The notes: generated by a model from the letters alone, not told the origin. A DNA stretch of 28,476 nt from DAOMFM01 sp035429825 (GCA_044224215.1 JBGAKX010000051.1:1-28476), one strand, 5' to 3'. Counted from the first letter of the stretch, positions 14,475 to 22,692 are shown. Made by a program: numbers and translations.

Positions 14475-16514
14475 ATGAACCGTCGCTGGCTTGTCGTCCC
14501 GCTCGTGTTGCTGCTGCCGTCGTTTTCGATGGCGGGCAGCACGGTCGCGGGAATCGTGGATCTCGGTTCGGCGTCGCTCCCGCGAATCGACGGGCCTGCG
14601 TCCGGCGGCGCCTTCGGGTCCGGCGCGCTCGCAACGGGCGACATCAACGGGGACGGGGTCGCCGACATTGTCATCGGCGCGCCGGACGCGTCGCAGGGCC
14701 GGGGCGTCGTCTACTGTCTCTTTGGCCAGGCAGGTATGTCACCTCAGACGCGCAACCTTGCGACGTCGCCTGCGGATCTGACGATCACCGGCCCCGCCCC
14801 GGGTGCGCACGTTGGAGTGGCGGGCGTTGTCGCGGACCTCGACGGCGATGGCGCCGGCGATCTCGTGATCTCGTCGGGTGGTTACAGCCCGTCGTTCGGC
14901 CGTCTGTCGTCGGGCGGCGCACTGATCTTCCGGGGCGGTCCGGCGCTCGGCGCGCGCAACTTCATCGACCTCGCGTCCGAGCATGCAGATGCGTGCGTGG
15001 CGGACGGCACGATTCCGGTGGCGGTTGGCGCGTCACTCGCGGTCGGCGATTTCAACCACGACGCGTTCGACGATCTGGCGATCGGGTCGCCGGCATCGCC
15101 GGGACTCGATGGTCAGCCTCACGCAGGCCGTGTGTTCGTGCTGCCCGGCGGCGACACGTTGCCCGAAGGCGAGATCATCGAGGCGGGCAGCGACACGCGC
15201 ATTCGAATGGCCGTCGGATCGGACGCGCTCGACGAAGCCGGCACGCAGCTCGCAGCGGGCGACGTCAACGGCGACCGCATCGACGACCTCCTCGTCGGAA
15301 TGCCAAACAGCACGGTGATTCGGGCGGTGACGTTCGAGAAGGCCGGCAAGGTCGCGGTCGTCTCCGGACCGGACCTGCGCGAATCGGATCCGGTCGAGCT
15401 GTCGAGCGAGGCTGCGATCGTCGTCCTCGGAAGCGACTTTGGCGACTACTTCGGATTCGGCGTCGCGGCCGCGGATGTGACGGGCGACAGGCTGCCTGAC
15501 GTCGTCGCGTCCGCGATCGACGGTGACGGCGAGATGAACCGTCGATACCCAGACTGCGGCGAAGTCTTCACCGTCGCTTCGGTACAGGCGGCGACGGGAC
15601 AGCGGGTCGTGGACCTGATGGACGGCGAACAGTGGATGCGCGTCATCGGCGATACGCCGAGGCGATTCCTCGGTGGCGGTCTGGCGGCGGGCGACCTGGA
15701 CGGCGACCGGCGAGCCGAGATCGTGGCCTCGTCAAAAAGCGCGCCCGGTCCGAACGGCATGCAGTCGGGAATCGTCTACGTTTTCGAAGGGTCGATGGAG
15801 ACCGTGGATCTTGCGTCGTCGCAGGCCGGAACGACGATCGTCGGGCCGTCGCCGGCGAGCTCCCTTGGCACGGAGGTTCGGGTCGTCGATCTCACTGGCG
15901 ACGGAATCGGAGACATCGTTGCGACGGCGCCAGGCGCGCTCAGTGGACGGGGCAGCGTGTACGTCATTCCGGGCTCGCGAACAACGCCGGACGCTGCGCC
16001 CTCGATCGAAACCGTGCCCGACGTCCTGTTGCTCCCGGGAGAGTCGCGCAGCGTCTTCTTTCACGCGAGCGATGCGGACGGCGACGCGATCAGGATCTCG
16101 ATTGCCGGACGGCCACCCGGGTCGTTGTTTCTCGATTCCGGGAACGGGGAGGTGGGGCTCACGCTCGGCGCGAACGATCCAGGCGTTGACTATCAGGTTC
16201 GTGTGACCGCGAGCGACGGGCAGCTGTCGACCTCCACGACGTTCGTCGTCAGGTACCGGGCGACGCCCCCTCCAGTCATCCGCAAGGCCGTGTACAGGAA
16301 CGGCGCGTTGAAGATCACGGGCATCGGGTTTGGCGCGGCGGCCGTGGTTGCGGTGAACGGGCGCACGGCAGATTTTCCCGTCGTCTGGAACTCGGCAAAG
16401 GGCAGGCTGAAGATCGTAGCGAGCTCCGAACAGCTCGGATTGTTCGCCGGACAGGGCTCGAACAGCGTCGTCGTGACGGTGGACGGCCAGTCGTCCGTGC
16501 CGTTTTCGTTTTAA
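14475..16514 (+). CDS. Secreted seven-blade FG-GAP (integrin-like) propeller protein
   Basis: A 679-residue exported protein. A signal peptide covers residues 1 to about 21 (VVPLVLLLPSFSMAG). Seven FG-GAP blades carry Ca2+-loop-like motifs near residues 56 (GDINGDGVADIVIG), 119, 191, 262, 333, 407 and 472 (DLTGDGIGDIVAT), enough for a closed propeller as in integrin alpha heads. An Ig/cadherin-like domain (about 510-590, with DADGDAIRISIAG) and a TIG-like final domain (about 596-679) follow. Likely an extracellular or surface adhesion or recognition protein; no enzyme motif or cell-wall anchor is seen. There is no Shine-Dalgarno site, but TATACT lies 9 nt upstream. The lipoprotein gene follows after 4 nt. 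Confidence 0.85.
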   Translation: MNRRWLVVPLVLLLPSFSMAGSTVAGIVDLGSASLPRIDGPASGGAFGSGALATGDINGDGVADIVIGAPDASQGRGVVYCLFGQAGMSPQTRNLATSPADLTITGPAPGAHVGVAGVVADLDGDGAGDLVISSGGYSPSFGRLSSGGALIFRGGPALGARNFIDLASEHADACVADGTIPVAVGASLAVGDFNHDAFDDLAIGSPASPGLDGQPHAGRVFVLPGGDTLPEGEIIEAGSDTRIRMAVGSDALDEAGTQLAAGDVNGDRIDDLLVGMPNSTVIRAVTFEKAGKVAVVSGPDLRESDPVELSSEAAIVVLGSDFGDYFGFGVAAADVTGDRLPDVVASAIDGDGEMNRRYPDCGEVFTVASVQAATGQRVVDLMDGEQWMRVIGDTPRRFLGGGLAAGDLDGDRRAEIVASSKSAPGPNGMQSGIVYVFEGSMETVDLASSQAGTTIVGPSPASSLGTEVRVVDLTGDGIGDIVATAPGALSGRGSVYVIPGSRTTPDAAPSIETVPDVLLLPGESRSVFFHASDADGDAIRISIAGRPPGSLFLDSGNGEVGLTLGANDPGVDYQVRVTASDGQLSTSTTFVVRYRATPPPVIRKAVYRNGALKITGIGFGAAAVVAVNGRTADFPVVWNSAKGRLKIVASSEQLGLFAGQGSNSVVVTVDGQSSVPFSF

Positions 16515-16518
16515 GGCG

Positions 16519-16998
16519 ATGCCGGCTGACGCAGCGCTGAACCGAGTCCGAATTCGTCATTGTTTGCAGTTTGTTGCATATGCTTGTCTCCTGTGCTGCA
16601 TGAGCACTGGGTGCGCCCGATCGGGCGTTGATCCGGGAGCCGAGAGCCCCGCGGGCGCGGTCGAATACAGGAGTTCGGGACGGACGATCTCGGGCGTCTT
16701 CGCCCAGAAGCAGCCGGCTGCCGGTGTGACGATCACGTTCACGGCGGATGGTGACTGGACGCGTGTCGAGTCGAGCGCGACCGGCAGTCGCACGACCGGC
16801 GGGAGTTACCTGATCGACGACGCCGGTCACCTTGTGAGCTACGTCGAACGTGTCGGCGACGGCAGGTTGACCACGGCCGAAGAGCACGTCATCGACATCG
16901 GTGGCGACCTGGTGTCCGGATTCGTGCTGACGGCGCGCGACGGCAGCGTCACATCGTTCGAGCGTATCGGGGACGCGCCTCCCGTGGCGCCGGGGTAG
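16519..16998 (+). CDS. Small putative lipoprotein
   Basis: A 159-residue protein with a hydrophobic N-terminal stretch (LQFVAYACLLCCMSTGC) ending in a lipobox-like STGC, Cys32, so probably membrane-attached outside the cytoplasm. The mature part is beta-rich and polar: VTITFTADGDWTRVES, SYLIDDAGHLVSYVE, LVSGFVLTARDGSVTSFERIG. No family is recognised. The ATG at 16519 lies 4 nt after the stop of the FG-GAP gene with AAGG just upstream, indicating translation coupling and perhaps a shared role at the cell surface. An in-frame ATG at Met28 would leave almost no signal peptide and is less likely. Confidence 0.65.
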   Translation: MPADAALNRVRIRHCLQFVAYACLLCCMSTGCARSGVDPGAESPAGAVEYRSSGRTISGVFAQKQPAAGVTITFTADGDWTRVESSATGSRTTGGSYLIDDAGHLVSYVERVGDGRLTTAEEHVIDIGGDLVSGFVLTARDGSVTSFERIGDAPPVAPG

Positions 16999-17024
16999 GC
17001 GATCTGCCCGGTCCGATCATGGCT

Positions 17025-17053
17025 TTGCGCCTGCGCACGCGCATGGCTATTAT
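17025..17053 (+). promoter_or_regulatory. Probable promoter of the S26-like gene
   Basis: TTGCGC (17025-17030) and TATTAT (17048-17053) are separated by 17 nt. Transcription would start near 17060, leaving about 30 nt of leader that contains GGGAGG (about 17073-17078) and CCGGAG before the ATG at 17089. Confidence 0.5.
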
Positions 17054-17088
17054 GAAGAGACCATCACCGCCGGGAGGGGCATCCGGAG

Positions 17089-17550
17089 ATGCGTCAGCAA
17101 TCGATCAAGACGGAACGTGGTCCGGTTATCCATCTCGAGACGCCCGACCTCCTGAAGCGCGCGCGATACGAGTTGAGCCGTCACCATCCCGTGCTGCTCA
17201 AGGTGAGCGGCACCGCGATGCGTCCGGCGCTCCACGACGGCGATCTGGTGACGGTCGAACCGGTCAATGCGCAGTCCGTGCGAACCGGCGACATCATCCT
17301 CTACCAGAGCCTGCGCGACACGGCGCTCATTCATCGCATCGTGCGAATGGAGCACCGGTCGAGTGGCCGGTTCGTCGTGACGCGCGGGGACGCGTGCGCG
17401 ACGCTCGACGTGCCGGTTCCGATCCATCACGTGATGGGTCGTGTGACGCTGATCGATCGCGATGGCGAGACGATCGAGATCGAGCCGCAGCCGACGGGCT
17501 TCCGGGCGTGGCTCATGCGGATGGTGGAGCGCCTCCGCAGCGCGCACTGA
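17089..17550 (+). CDS. S26/S24-type signal-peptidase-like protein lacking the catalytic serine
   Basis: A 153-residue protein resembling the SipW/Sec11 (S26B) branch. The nucleophile box, normally G-x-S-M-x-P, reads SGTAMRPALHDGDLV, with Ala43 (codon GCG) at the serine position. The later boxes are kept: GDIILYQ (about 68-73), the His box IHRIV with His82, and TRGDACATLD with Asp101, then GRV. There is no N-terminal membrane helix, whereas true signal peptidases have one, so it may be cytosolic. Without the serine it is probably not an active Ser-His peptidase; it could be a binding or regulatory paralogue, or use a different residue (Ser40 or Thr42 are adjacent). The start at 17089 has a GGAG site and its own promoter. 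Confidence 0.75.
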   Translation: MRQQSIKTERGPVIHLETPDLLKRARYELSRHHPVLLKVSGTAMRPALHDGDLVTVEPVNAQSVRTGDIILYQSLRDTALIHRIVRMEHRSSGRFVVTRGDACATLDVPVPIHHVMGRVTLIDRDGETIEIEPQPTGFRAWLMRMVERLRSAH

Positions 17551-17566
17551 TCGGCTCTGCGTGCCC

Positions 17567-17626
17567 TCGCGCCTTCGCGCCTTCGCGCCTTTGCGTGAAA
17601 CCTAAACGCAAAGCCGCAAAGACGCC
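17567..17626. repeat. Intergenic repeat with tandem 8-mers and a hairpin
   Basis: About three tandem copies of TTCGCGCC (about 17567-17589, the first imperfect) run into CTTTGCGT (17589-17596), which pairs perfectly with ACGCAAAG (17606-17613) across a 9-nt loop. The motif CGCAAAGACGC at 17615-17625 recurs in the hairpin at 24489-24500. The element fills the 82-nt gap between convergent genes and could terminate both; the similarity to the second copy suggests a dispersed repeat family. Confidence 0.6.
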
Positions 17627-17632
17627 AAGTAT

Positions 17633-18487
17633 TCAGTACGCCGACAGCACGCCCTTCCACAGCATCACCGCGACCGCCACACCCAGCACGATCCGGTACA
17701 CGATGAACACCATCGTCGTGTGCGTCCTCAGGTACCTGAGCAGCAGCGCGATCGACGCAAACCCGACCACGAACGACACGACCGTCGAGACGAGCAGCGC
17801 CGGCGCGGCCGACGCCGTCAGATCGTGCCGGATCTCATACAGCTCGTACAGCCCGCTCAACAGCACGGCCGGAACGCTCAGCAGAAACGAAAACCGTGCA
17901 GCGGCCTCGCGAGTCAACCCAAAGAACAGCGCCGCCGTGATCGTCGTCCCCGACCGGGACGATCCGGGAATCAACGCGACTGCCTGCGCGAGGCCGATCC
18001 CGAGCCCCTCGGTCCAGCCAACGTCCGCGATCTCCTTCTTGAGCGTCGCGACACGCTCGGCCACTGCCAGCACCAGTGCGAGACCGATCAGCGTGGCGGC
18101 TTCAACCCAGAGCGACCGCGCCGTACCCTTGATGAATCCCTTGAACAGCAGACCGCACACCGCAATCGGAATCGTGCCAAATCCGATCAGCCACGCGAGC
18201 TTTGCGTCGTGCGTGATCCACGGCACGCCGCGAAATCCGCCTGTGACGTACGCCACGAGGTCCTTGAAGAACGCGTACGTCAGTCGCAGCAGGTCTCGCC
18301 AGAAGTAGATCAGCACGGCCAGCAGTGTGCCGAGTTGGATCACGGCGGTGACCTCGGCGCCGAAATCCGGCCAGCCGAGAAGCGCAGGAACGATTCGCAG
18401 GTGCGCCGTGCTGCTGATGGGAAGGAATTCCGTCAGACCCTGGATGATCCCGAGGACGATGCCCTGCACGATGGTCAGTTGATGCAT
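17633..18487 (-). CDS. uppP: Undecaprenyl-diphosphate phosphatase
   Basis: A 284-residue integral membrane enzyme that recycles undecaprenyl pyrophosphate to the monophosphate, supplying the lipid carrier for peptidoglycan and other envelope polymers and giving bacitracin resistance when raised. The Q-G-L-T-E box (Gln16-Glu20), FLPISSTAHL (His29) and the second conserved loop PGSSRSG (174-180, Arg178) are all present, with about eight hydrophobic helices. The ATG at 18487 begins MHQLTIVQGIVLG. It lies 25 nt after the ABC permease stop on the same strand, suggesting co-expression with the exporter. Confidence 0.96.
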   Translation of the reverse strand: MHQLTIVQGIVLGIIQGLTEFLPISSTAHLRIVPALLGWPDFGAEVTAVIQLGTLLAVLIYFWRDLLRLTYAFFKDLVAYVTGGFRGVPWITHDAKLAWLIGFGTIPIAVCGLLFKGFIKGTARSLWVEAATLIGLALVLAVAERVATLKKEIADVGWTEGLGIGLAQAVALIPGSSRSGTTITAALFFGLTREAAARFSFLLSVPAVLLSGLYELYEIRHDLTASAAPALLVSTVVSFVVGFASIALLLRYLRTHTTMVFIVYRIVLGVAVAVMLWKGVLSAY

Positions 18488-18512
18488 GTGTTGATCGAAT
18501 CGGCGGCAGCCG

Positions 18513-19571
18513 CTACTGCCAGCGGAACAGTTTCAATGCGACGACGAAGCTCACGACCGCCCACGCCGCGAGCAGCCCGACCTCGGCCCACACTGCGGTG
18601 AGCGGCCGACCGTCGTTGATGATCATCCGCAGCGCGTCGTTGAGCGCCGTCAGTGGAAGCACCTTGATGAACGGCTGCACGACAGCCGGGAATCGCTCGG
18701 ACGAAAAGAAGGTGCCCGACAGAAGCCACATCGGCACCATCACAAAGTTCATGAGGCCCGACACGCCCTCGATTGTCCGCGGCCGCGCGGCGACAAGCAG
18801 CCCGAGACCCGAGAACGCACCCGCGCCGACGAGCACCGCAACCGCGAGTGCCAGCAGCGATCCGTGGATCGGCACGGCGAAAAAGAGCCATGCGAATCCG
18901 AGGATCGACACGACCTCGAGCACGAGGAAGATGAGCCGCGAGAAGACGTGCGACAACAGGTAATCCGAGCGGCGCATCGGCGTCGCCGCCAGACGCTTCA
19001 GCAATCGGTTCTTGCGCGCGGTGACGACCGAGAACCCCACGCCCCAGAACCCGGTTCCCATCAGGTTCAGACCGATCAGTCCCGGAACGAGCCAGTCGAT
19101 GTAGCGTCCGCCGGGCTCGTTGAACGCCACGTCCGACGCGACGACCGAATCCGTTCGTCCCGCCGAGCGCTGCATCGCATCGTCGACCTCGAGCTTTGCC
19201 GATCGCGTCTCGGGCCGCGACGGGTCGTACCAGTACACCGCGCCGGGCTCGGGGCCCGTGACGACGAGCGAGACGCGTCCGGTTCTGAGCGCGAGCGTCG
19301 CCTCCGACGAGGACAGCGTTTCGACCTCGAGCATCTGCGACTTCCTGAGCGCTTCCGTCCGTGCCACGGCGGCCGGCGCATCCGTGTCGACCGCGACGCG
19401 GATCTTGTCGGGGCCCGTGTTCCGGAACGCGATGCCAAGCGTGCATGCCATGATCACCGGGAACACGAAGACCCAGAACACCGCTTCGGGCTCGCGAATG
19501 AACTCTCGGAACCGGACCTTGGTCAGCTCGATGAGCGGGCGGGGCTGTTGCGCCTTGTTGCTACTCATCAC
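18513..19571 (-). CDS. ABC-2 type exporter permease
   Basis: A 352-residue permease. One N-terminal helix (EAVFWVFVFPVIMACTLGIAF) is followed by an extracytoplasmic domain of about 120 residues, then about five helices containing DWLVPGLIGLNLMGTGFWGVGF, RLAATPMRRSDYLLSH and LSGTFFSSERFP, the typical ABC2_membrane pattern (DrrB/YadH-like, with the extra loop of the ABC-2_3 type). It is paired with the ATPase gene, whose stop overlaps this start by 11 nt. GTG at 19571 is placed about 7 nt after GGGAGG; the ATG at 19568 is equally possible. The substrate is unknown, perhaps a lipid-linked or antibiotic compound given the uppP neighbour. Confidence 0.9.
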   Translation of the reverse strand: MMSSNKAQQPRPLIELTKVRFREFIREPEAVFWVFVFPVIMACTLGIAFRNTGPDKIRVAVDTDAPAAVARTEALRKSQMLEVETLSSSEATLALRTGRVSLVVTGPEPGAVYWYDPSRPETRSAKLEVDDAMQRSAGRTDSVVASDVAFNEPGGRYIDWLVPGLIGLNLMGTGFWGVGFSVVTARKNRLLKRLAATPMRRSDYLLSHVFSRLIFLVLEVVSILGFAWLFFAVPIHGSLLALAVAVLVGAGAFSGLGLLVAARPRTIEGVSGLMNFVMVPMWLLSGTFFSSERFPAVVQPFIKVLPLTALNDALRMIINDGRPLTAVWAEVGLLAAWAVVSFVVALKLFRWQ

Positions 19572-20496
19572 GAAGCAGCCTCCCCGTCAGATGGACAAAG
19601 ACGTCCTCAAGCGTCGCCTGGTGCGTCGTGAGCGTAACGAGTCGCGCGCCGACTCGGTCGAGTTCGGCGAGCAGCGCTGGAAGCGCGACAGTAATGTCGC
19701 TGACGTTCAGGCACCAGCCGTCGGGCGTCTGTCCCGACGACGTCACACCGGGCAACGCCGCGATCAGGTCGTTGTCGACGTCGCCCGCCGCCGAAAACGC
19801 AATGACCTGGTCGGCGCCGAGCGATGCGATCAGCTCAGCGGGGCTTCCGAGCGCGATGATCTTTCCATGATCGACGATCGCCACGCGGTCGCAGAGCCGC
19901 GCGGCCTCTTCCATGTAGTGCGTTGTCAGGAGCACCGTGCCTCCGGACGCGAGGTACGTCTCGATGATCTCCCACAGCTTGATCCGCGCCTGCGGATCGA
20001 GGCCCGTCGTCGGCTCGTCGAGAAACAGGAGATCGGGTTTGCTCACGAGCGCGCACGCGACCGCGAGCCGCTGTTTCTGTCCGCCCGACAGTTTTCCGAC
20101 GCGAGCGTTTCGCTTCTCGCCAAGCGCGACCTGCTCGATCGTCGTGTCGACGTCGTGGCCGCGGTCATAGAGACTGCGAAACAGCCGGACGGTCTCTTCT
20201 ACGGTGAGCTTCTCGGAGAACTGCGTCTCCTGCAGCTGGATGCCGAGCCGCTCCCTCAGCGCGCGATCGTGGCCCTGACCCCAGCGGCGGCCGATGACTT
20301 CCACGTCGCCTTCGTCGGCCTGGTTCAGCCCTTCGAAGATCTCGATCGACGTGGTCTTTCCCGCGCCGTTCGGGCCGAGCAGGCCGAAACACTCGCCTGT
20401 GAAGACCTCGAGGTCGAGTCCGTCGACCGCGACGACATCCGGGTACCGCTTGACGAGGCCCGTGCACTTGAGCGCTGTTGATGACGTGTCTGGCAT
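19561..20496 (-). CDS. ABC-2 exporter ATP-binding protein
   Basis: A 311-residue ATPase that powers the adjacent permease. Walker A GPNGAGKT (41-48), signature LSGGQ (136-140), Walker B LLFLDEP (156-162) and the switch His193 (TTHYMEE) are intact, and a C-terminal domain of about 90 residues follows (DQVIAFSAAGDVDNDL..., ending in TLEDVFVHLTGRLL). This is the CcmA/DrrA-type layout. The start is taken as the ATG at 20496 (MPDTSSTALKCTGLVKRYPD), as the family begins here and sequence further upstream is unlike it; the ribosome site is weak. First gene of an operon with the permease and uppP. Confidence 0.95.
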   Translation of the reverse strand: MPDTSSTALKCTGLVKRYPDVVAVDGLDLEVFTGECFGLLGPNGAGKTTSIEIFEGLNQADEGDVEVIGRRWGQGHDRALRERLGIQLQETQFSEKLTVEETVRLFRSLYDRGHDVDTTIEQVALGEKRNARVGKLSGGQKQRLAVACALVSKPDLLFLDEPTTGLDPQARIKLWEIIETYLASGGTVLLTTHYMEEAARLCDRVAIVDHGKIIALGSPAELIASLGADQVIAFSAAGDVDNDLIAALPGVTSSGQTPDGWCLNVSDITVALPALLAELDRVGARLVTLTTHQATLEDVFVHLTGRLLRDE

Positions 20497-20553
20497 GGAA
20501 GTTTCGTGTCGCCCCGTGCTCTGCCGACCGTGAGGCCGGCGCACAAGGTGGAG

Positions 20554-20582
20554 AGCATACACACGGGCGCCCGTTGACGAAA
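20554..20582 (-). promoter_or_regulatory. Possible promoter of the ABC-uppP operon
   Basis: On the minus strand TATGCT (20559-20554) is a fair -10, and TTTCGT (20582-20577) lies 17 nt upstream as a poor -35. The leader would be about 50 nt. The -35 overlaps the -35 of the divergent kinase promoter. Confidence 0.35.
20563..20574. promoter_or_regulatory. Perfect 12-bp palindrome between divergent promoters
   Basis: ACGGGCGCCCGT is fully self-complementary. It touches the first base of the kinase -35 (20574) and lies between the -35 and -10 of the divergent ABC promoter, a place where a bound regulator could act on both. No regulator gene is adjacent. Confidence 0.4.
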
Positions 20583-20602
20583 GTTCCACGACTGCCGACA
20601 AT
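20574..20602 (+). promoter_or_regulatory. Probable promoter of the Ser/Thr kinase gene
   Basis: TTGACG (20574-20579) and GACAAT (20597-20602) with a 17-nt spacer. The expected start is near 20609, giving about 40 nt of leader with AGGAG about 7 nt before the ATG at 20649. Confidence 0.5.
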
Positions 20603-20648
20603 CTGCACGACCGATTCTGCGACGCGCGTGTCAGGTCAGGAGCTCTGG

Positions 20649-22646
20649 ATGCTGCCTCCGAACACGGTTCTCAACAGACGGTACACGGTGATCCGGCAGC
20701 TTGGCCAAGGGGGCATGGGCGCCGTGTACCTCGCAACGGACCAGACCTTCGGGAGCACGGTCGCGCTCAAGGAGACGCTGATCACGGACGAGGCGTTGCG
20801 GCGAGCATTCGAACGCGAAGCGCGGCTGCTCAACAGCCTGCACCACGCCGCGTTGCCGCACGTGTTCGACTACTTCTTTGAAGGCGAGGGCCAGTTCCTC
20901 GTCATGCAGTACATCCCCGGCGAGGACCTCGGCCACCAGCTCAAGAGCACGCAGCGCCCGTTCCCGGTCGACAACGTGCTTCGGTGGGCCGATCAGCTGC
21001 TGGATCTGCTTGACTACCTCCATTCACACGAACCGCCGATCGTGCACCGCGACATCAAGCCCGAGAACCTGAAGCTGACGCAGCGCGGCGAGATCATTCT
21101 GCTGGACTTTGGTCTCGCGAAGGGCTCGGTCGACCGCATGACACAGGTGTCGACCCAGAGCCTCTTTGGATACACGCCGCATTACGCTCCATTCGAGCAG
21201 ATTCGCGGAACCGGCACCGATCCGCGCAGCGACCTCTATTCACTCGCGGCGACGCTCTTCCACCTGATGACGGGCCAGCTCCCTCCCGACGCGCTGTCGC
21301 GCGCCGAGGCGATCATGAACGGCGAGCCCGACCCGCTCGGGCAGCTGCCGTCGCTTCTTCCGATGGTCTCGCCGCAGGTCGCTGCGGTGCTTGGCGCCGC
21401 ACTTTCGACGCGAAAGGAGAACCGGTACGCATCGGCCGCGGCGATGCGCGATGCGCTGCGGGCGGCGATGCGCGCGCCAGCTCCGTCGTGGCAGCCGAAC
21501 CCGGATCCGGGTCGCGCCGCGGCTACGCAGCTCGCGAGCAATCCGCAACCGTCGCTGCCGCCCACGACGTCGCCTCCTCGCCAGTCGTCCAATATCTTGG
21601 TCTTCGCGGCGCTCGGCGTCCTGCTGCTGCTTGCGGCTGCGGTTGTCGCAACGATCTTCGTCCTCCCGCGATTCAGGGAGACCGCAAACGCAAACGCGAA
21701 CAGCAACACGACGGTGCGCAACGGCAATTCGAGCGGGCAGGGTGAGTCGAGTTCGAGACAGCTGTCGTCGGTCGGAGGAATCTCGGCGAATGGTGCGGTG
21801 CTCGGTCTTGCGTTGAGCGACGACGGCCGGATGCTCGCCACGAGCGACGACGCGAAGAGCGTTCAGCTGTGGGACGCGGCGACCGGCAGCGTGATCAGAT
21901 CTTTCGGCGATGCAAAGAGCCCGTCGCGCAGCGTCGCCATCGCGCCGGGCGGCCAGTTGATGGCCGCCGGGTACGACGATGGACGCGTCGCGCTCTGGCG
22001 AACGGTCGACGGTTCGTCGGTTCGCAGCGCTAAGGCGCATGACGACTTTGTCTTTCTCGTACAGTTCAGCCCGGACGGATCGCGCCTCGCGACCGCGGGA
22101 GGCGACCGGAAGGTCAAGATCTGGGATGCGGGCACCGGAAGCGAGATCGGCGACATCGAAAGCCCGAACGGCGACACGTTGATCATCTGCGTGAGTCCCG
22201 ATCTCGAGCGTGTCGCGTTCTATGACAAAGCCCGAGGTGTCTCCATCTGGTCGATCTCCACAAGGAAGAAAATTGCGACCCTGTCGAACCACCGGTACGA
22301 GTTGCGCACGGGTGCATTCTCGGCCGACGGTCGTGTCCTCGCGCTCGGCAGCACCGACGGCGCCGTCCGGCTGTGGAACACCGACGACGGCTCGTTGCTT
22401 CGCGAGATACACGCTGCGACGGGAGCCGTGACAGAGATGGCGTGGTCTCCCGACGGCTCGATGCTTGCGACGGGCGCGAGCGAAGGCGTGCTCGCGTTGT
22501 GGCGGGCGGCCGATGGCGGCCAGGAACAGTCGGCCGCAGGTCACAAGACGGCGATCAAGACGCTTGCCTTCAGTGGAGATGGCGTGACGCTCGCCTCGGG
22601 TGGCGCCGACAAGATAGTCCGGTTGTGGACTGCTTCGGGCAAATAG
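20649..22646 (+). CDS. Membrane Ser/Thr protein kinase with C-terminal WD40 propeller
   Basis: A 665-residue Hanks-type (PknB-like) kinase. The cytoplasmic catalytic domain (about 11-275) has the glycine loop LGQGGMGAVY, Lys41 (VALKE), HRDIKPEN with Asp135, DFG at 153-155 and an activation segment ending in APFEQ. A Pro-rich linker, one membrane helix (about 313-340), an Asn/Ser-rich spacer and seven WD40-like repeats (about 378-665; for example LATAGGDRKVKIWDAGTG and LASGGADKIVRLWT) follow, enough for a closed extracytoplasmic propeller. The ATG at 20649 has AGGAG at 7 nt. Likely senses an envelope signal and phosphorylates cytoplasmic targets; the ligand and targets are unknown. A secreted DUF3352-like gene follows after 46 nt. 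Confidence 0.93.
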   Translation: MLPPNTVLNRRYTVIRQLGQGGMGAVYLATDQTFGSTVALKETLITDEALRRAFEREARLLNSLHHAALPHVFDYFFEGEGQFLVMQYIPGEDLGHQLKSTQRPFPVDNVLRWADQLLDLLDYLHSHEPPIVHRDIKPENLKLTQRGEIILLDFGLAKGSVDRMTQVSTQSLFGYTPHYAPFEQIRGTGTDPRSDLYSLAATLFHLMTGQLPPDALSRAEAIMNGEPDPLGQLPSLLPMVSPQVAAVLGAALSTRKENRYASAAAMRDALRAAMRAPAPSWQPNPDPGRAAATQLASNPQPSLPPTTSPPRQSSNILVFAALGVLLLLAAAVVATIFVLPRFRETANANANSNTTVRNGNSSGQGESSSRQLSSVGGISANGAVLGLALSDDGRMLATSDDAKSVQLWDAATGSVIRSFGDAKSPSRSVAIAPGGQLMAAGYDDGRVALWRTVDGSSVRSAKAHDDFVFLVQFSPDGSRLATAGGDRKVKIWDAGTGSEIGDIESPNGDTLIICVSPDLERVAFYDKARGVSIWSISTRKKIATLSNHRYELRTGAFSADGRVLALGSTDGAVRLWNTDDGSLLREIHAATGAVTEMAWSPDGSMLATGASEGVLALWRAADGGQEQSAAGHKTAIKTLAFSGDGVTLASGGADKIVRLWTASGK

Positions 22647-22692
22647 ACTTTGTAAACCTGCGCCCCTCTGCGGCGTGCCTTCCGGAGGAATC

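Noticed and set aside
17567..17590. Three tandem TTCGCGCC units considered as a CRISPR or satellite array
   Set aside because: Units are 8 nt with no spacers and only about three copies.
17019..18308. 429-codon plus-strand open frame crossing the S26-like gene and the uppP antisense
   Set aside because: It joins out-of-frame sequence of one gene with the complement of another and the intergenic repeat; no coherent protein.
20478..20648. Extended N-terminus for the Ser/Thr kinase
   Set aside because: The added 57 residues would run through the divergent promoter region; AGGAG before the ATG at 20649 and the family start favour the shorter form.
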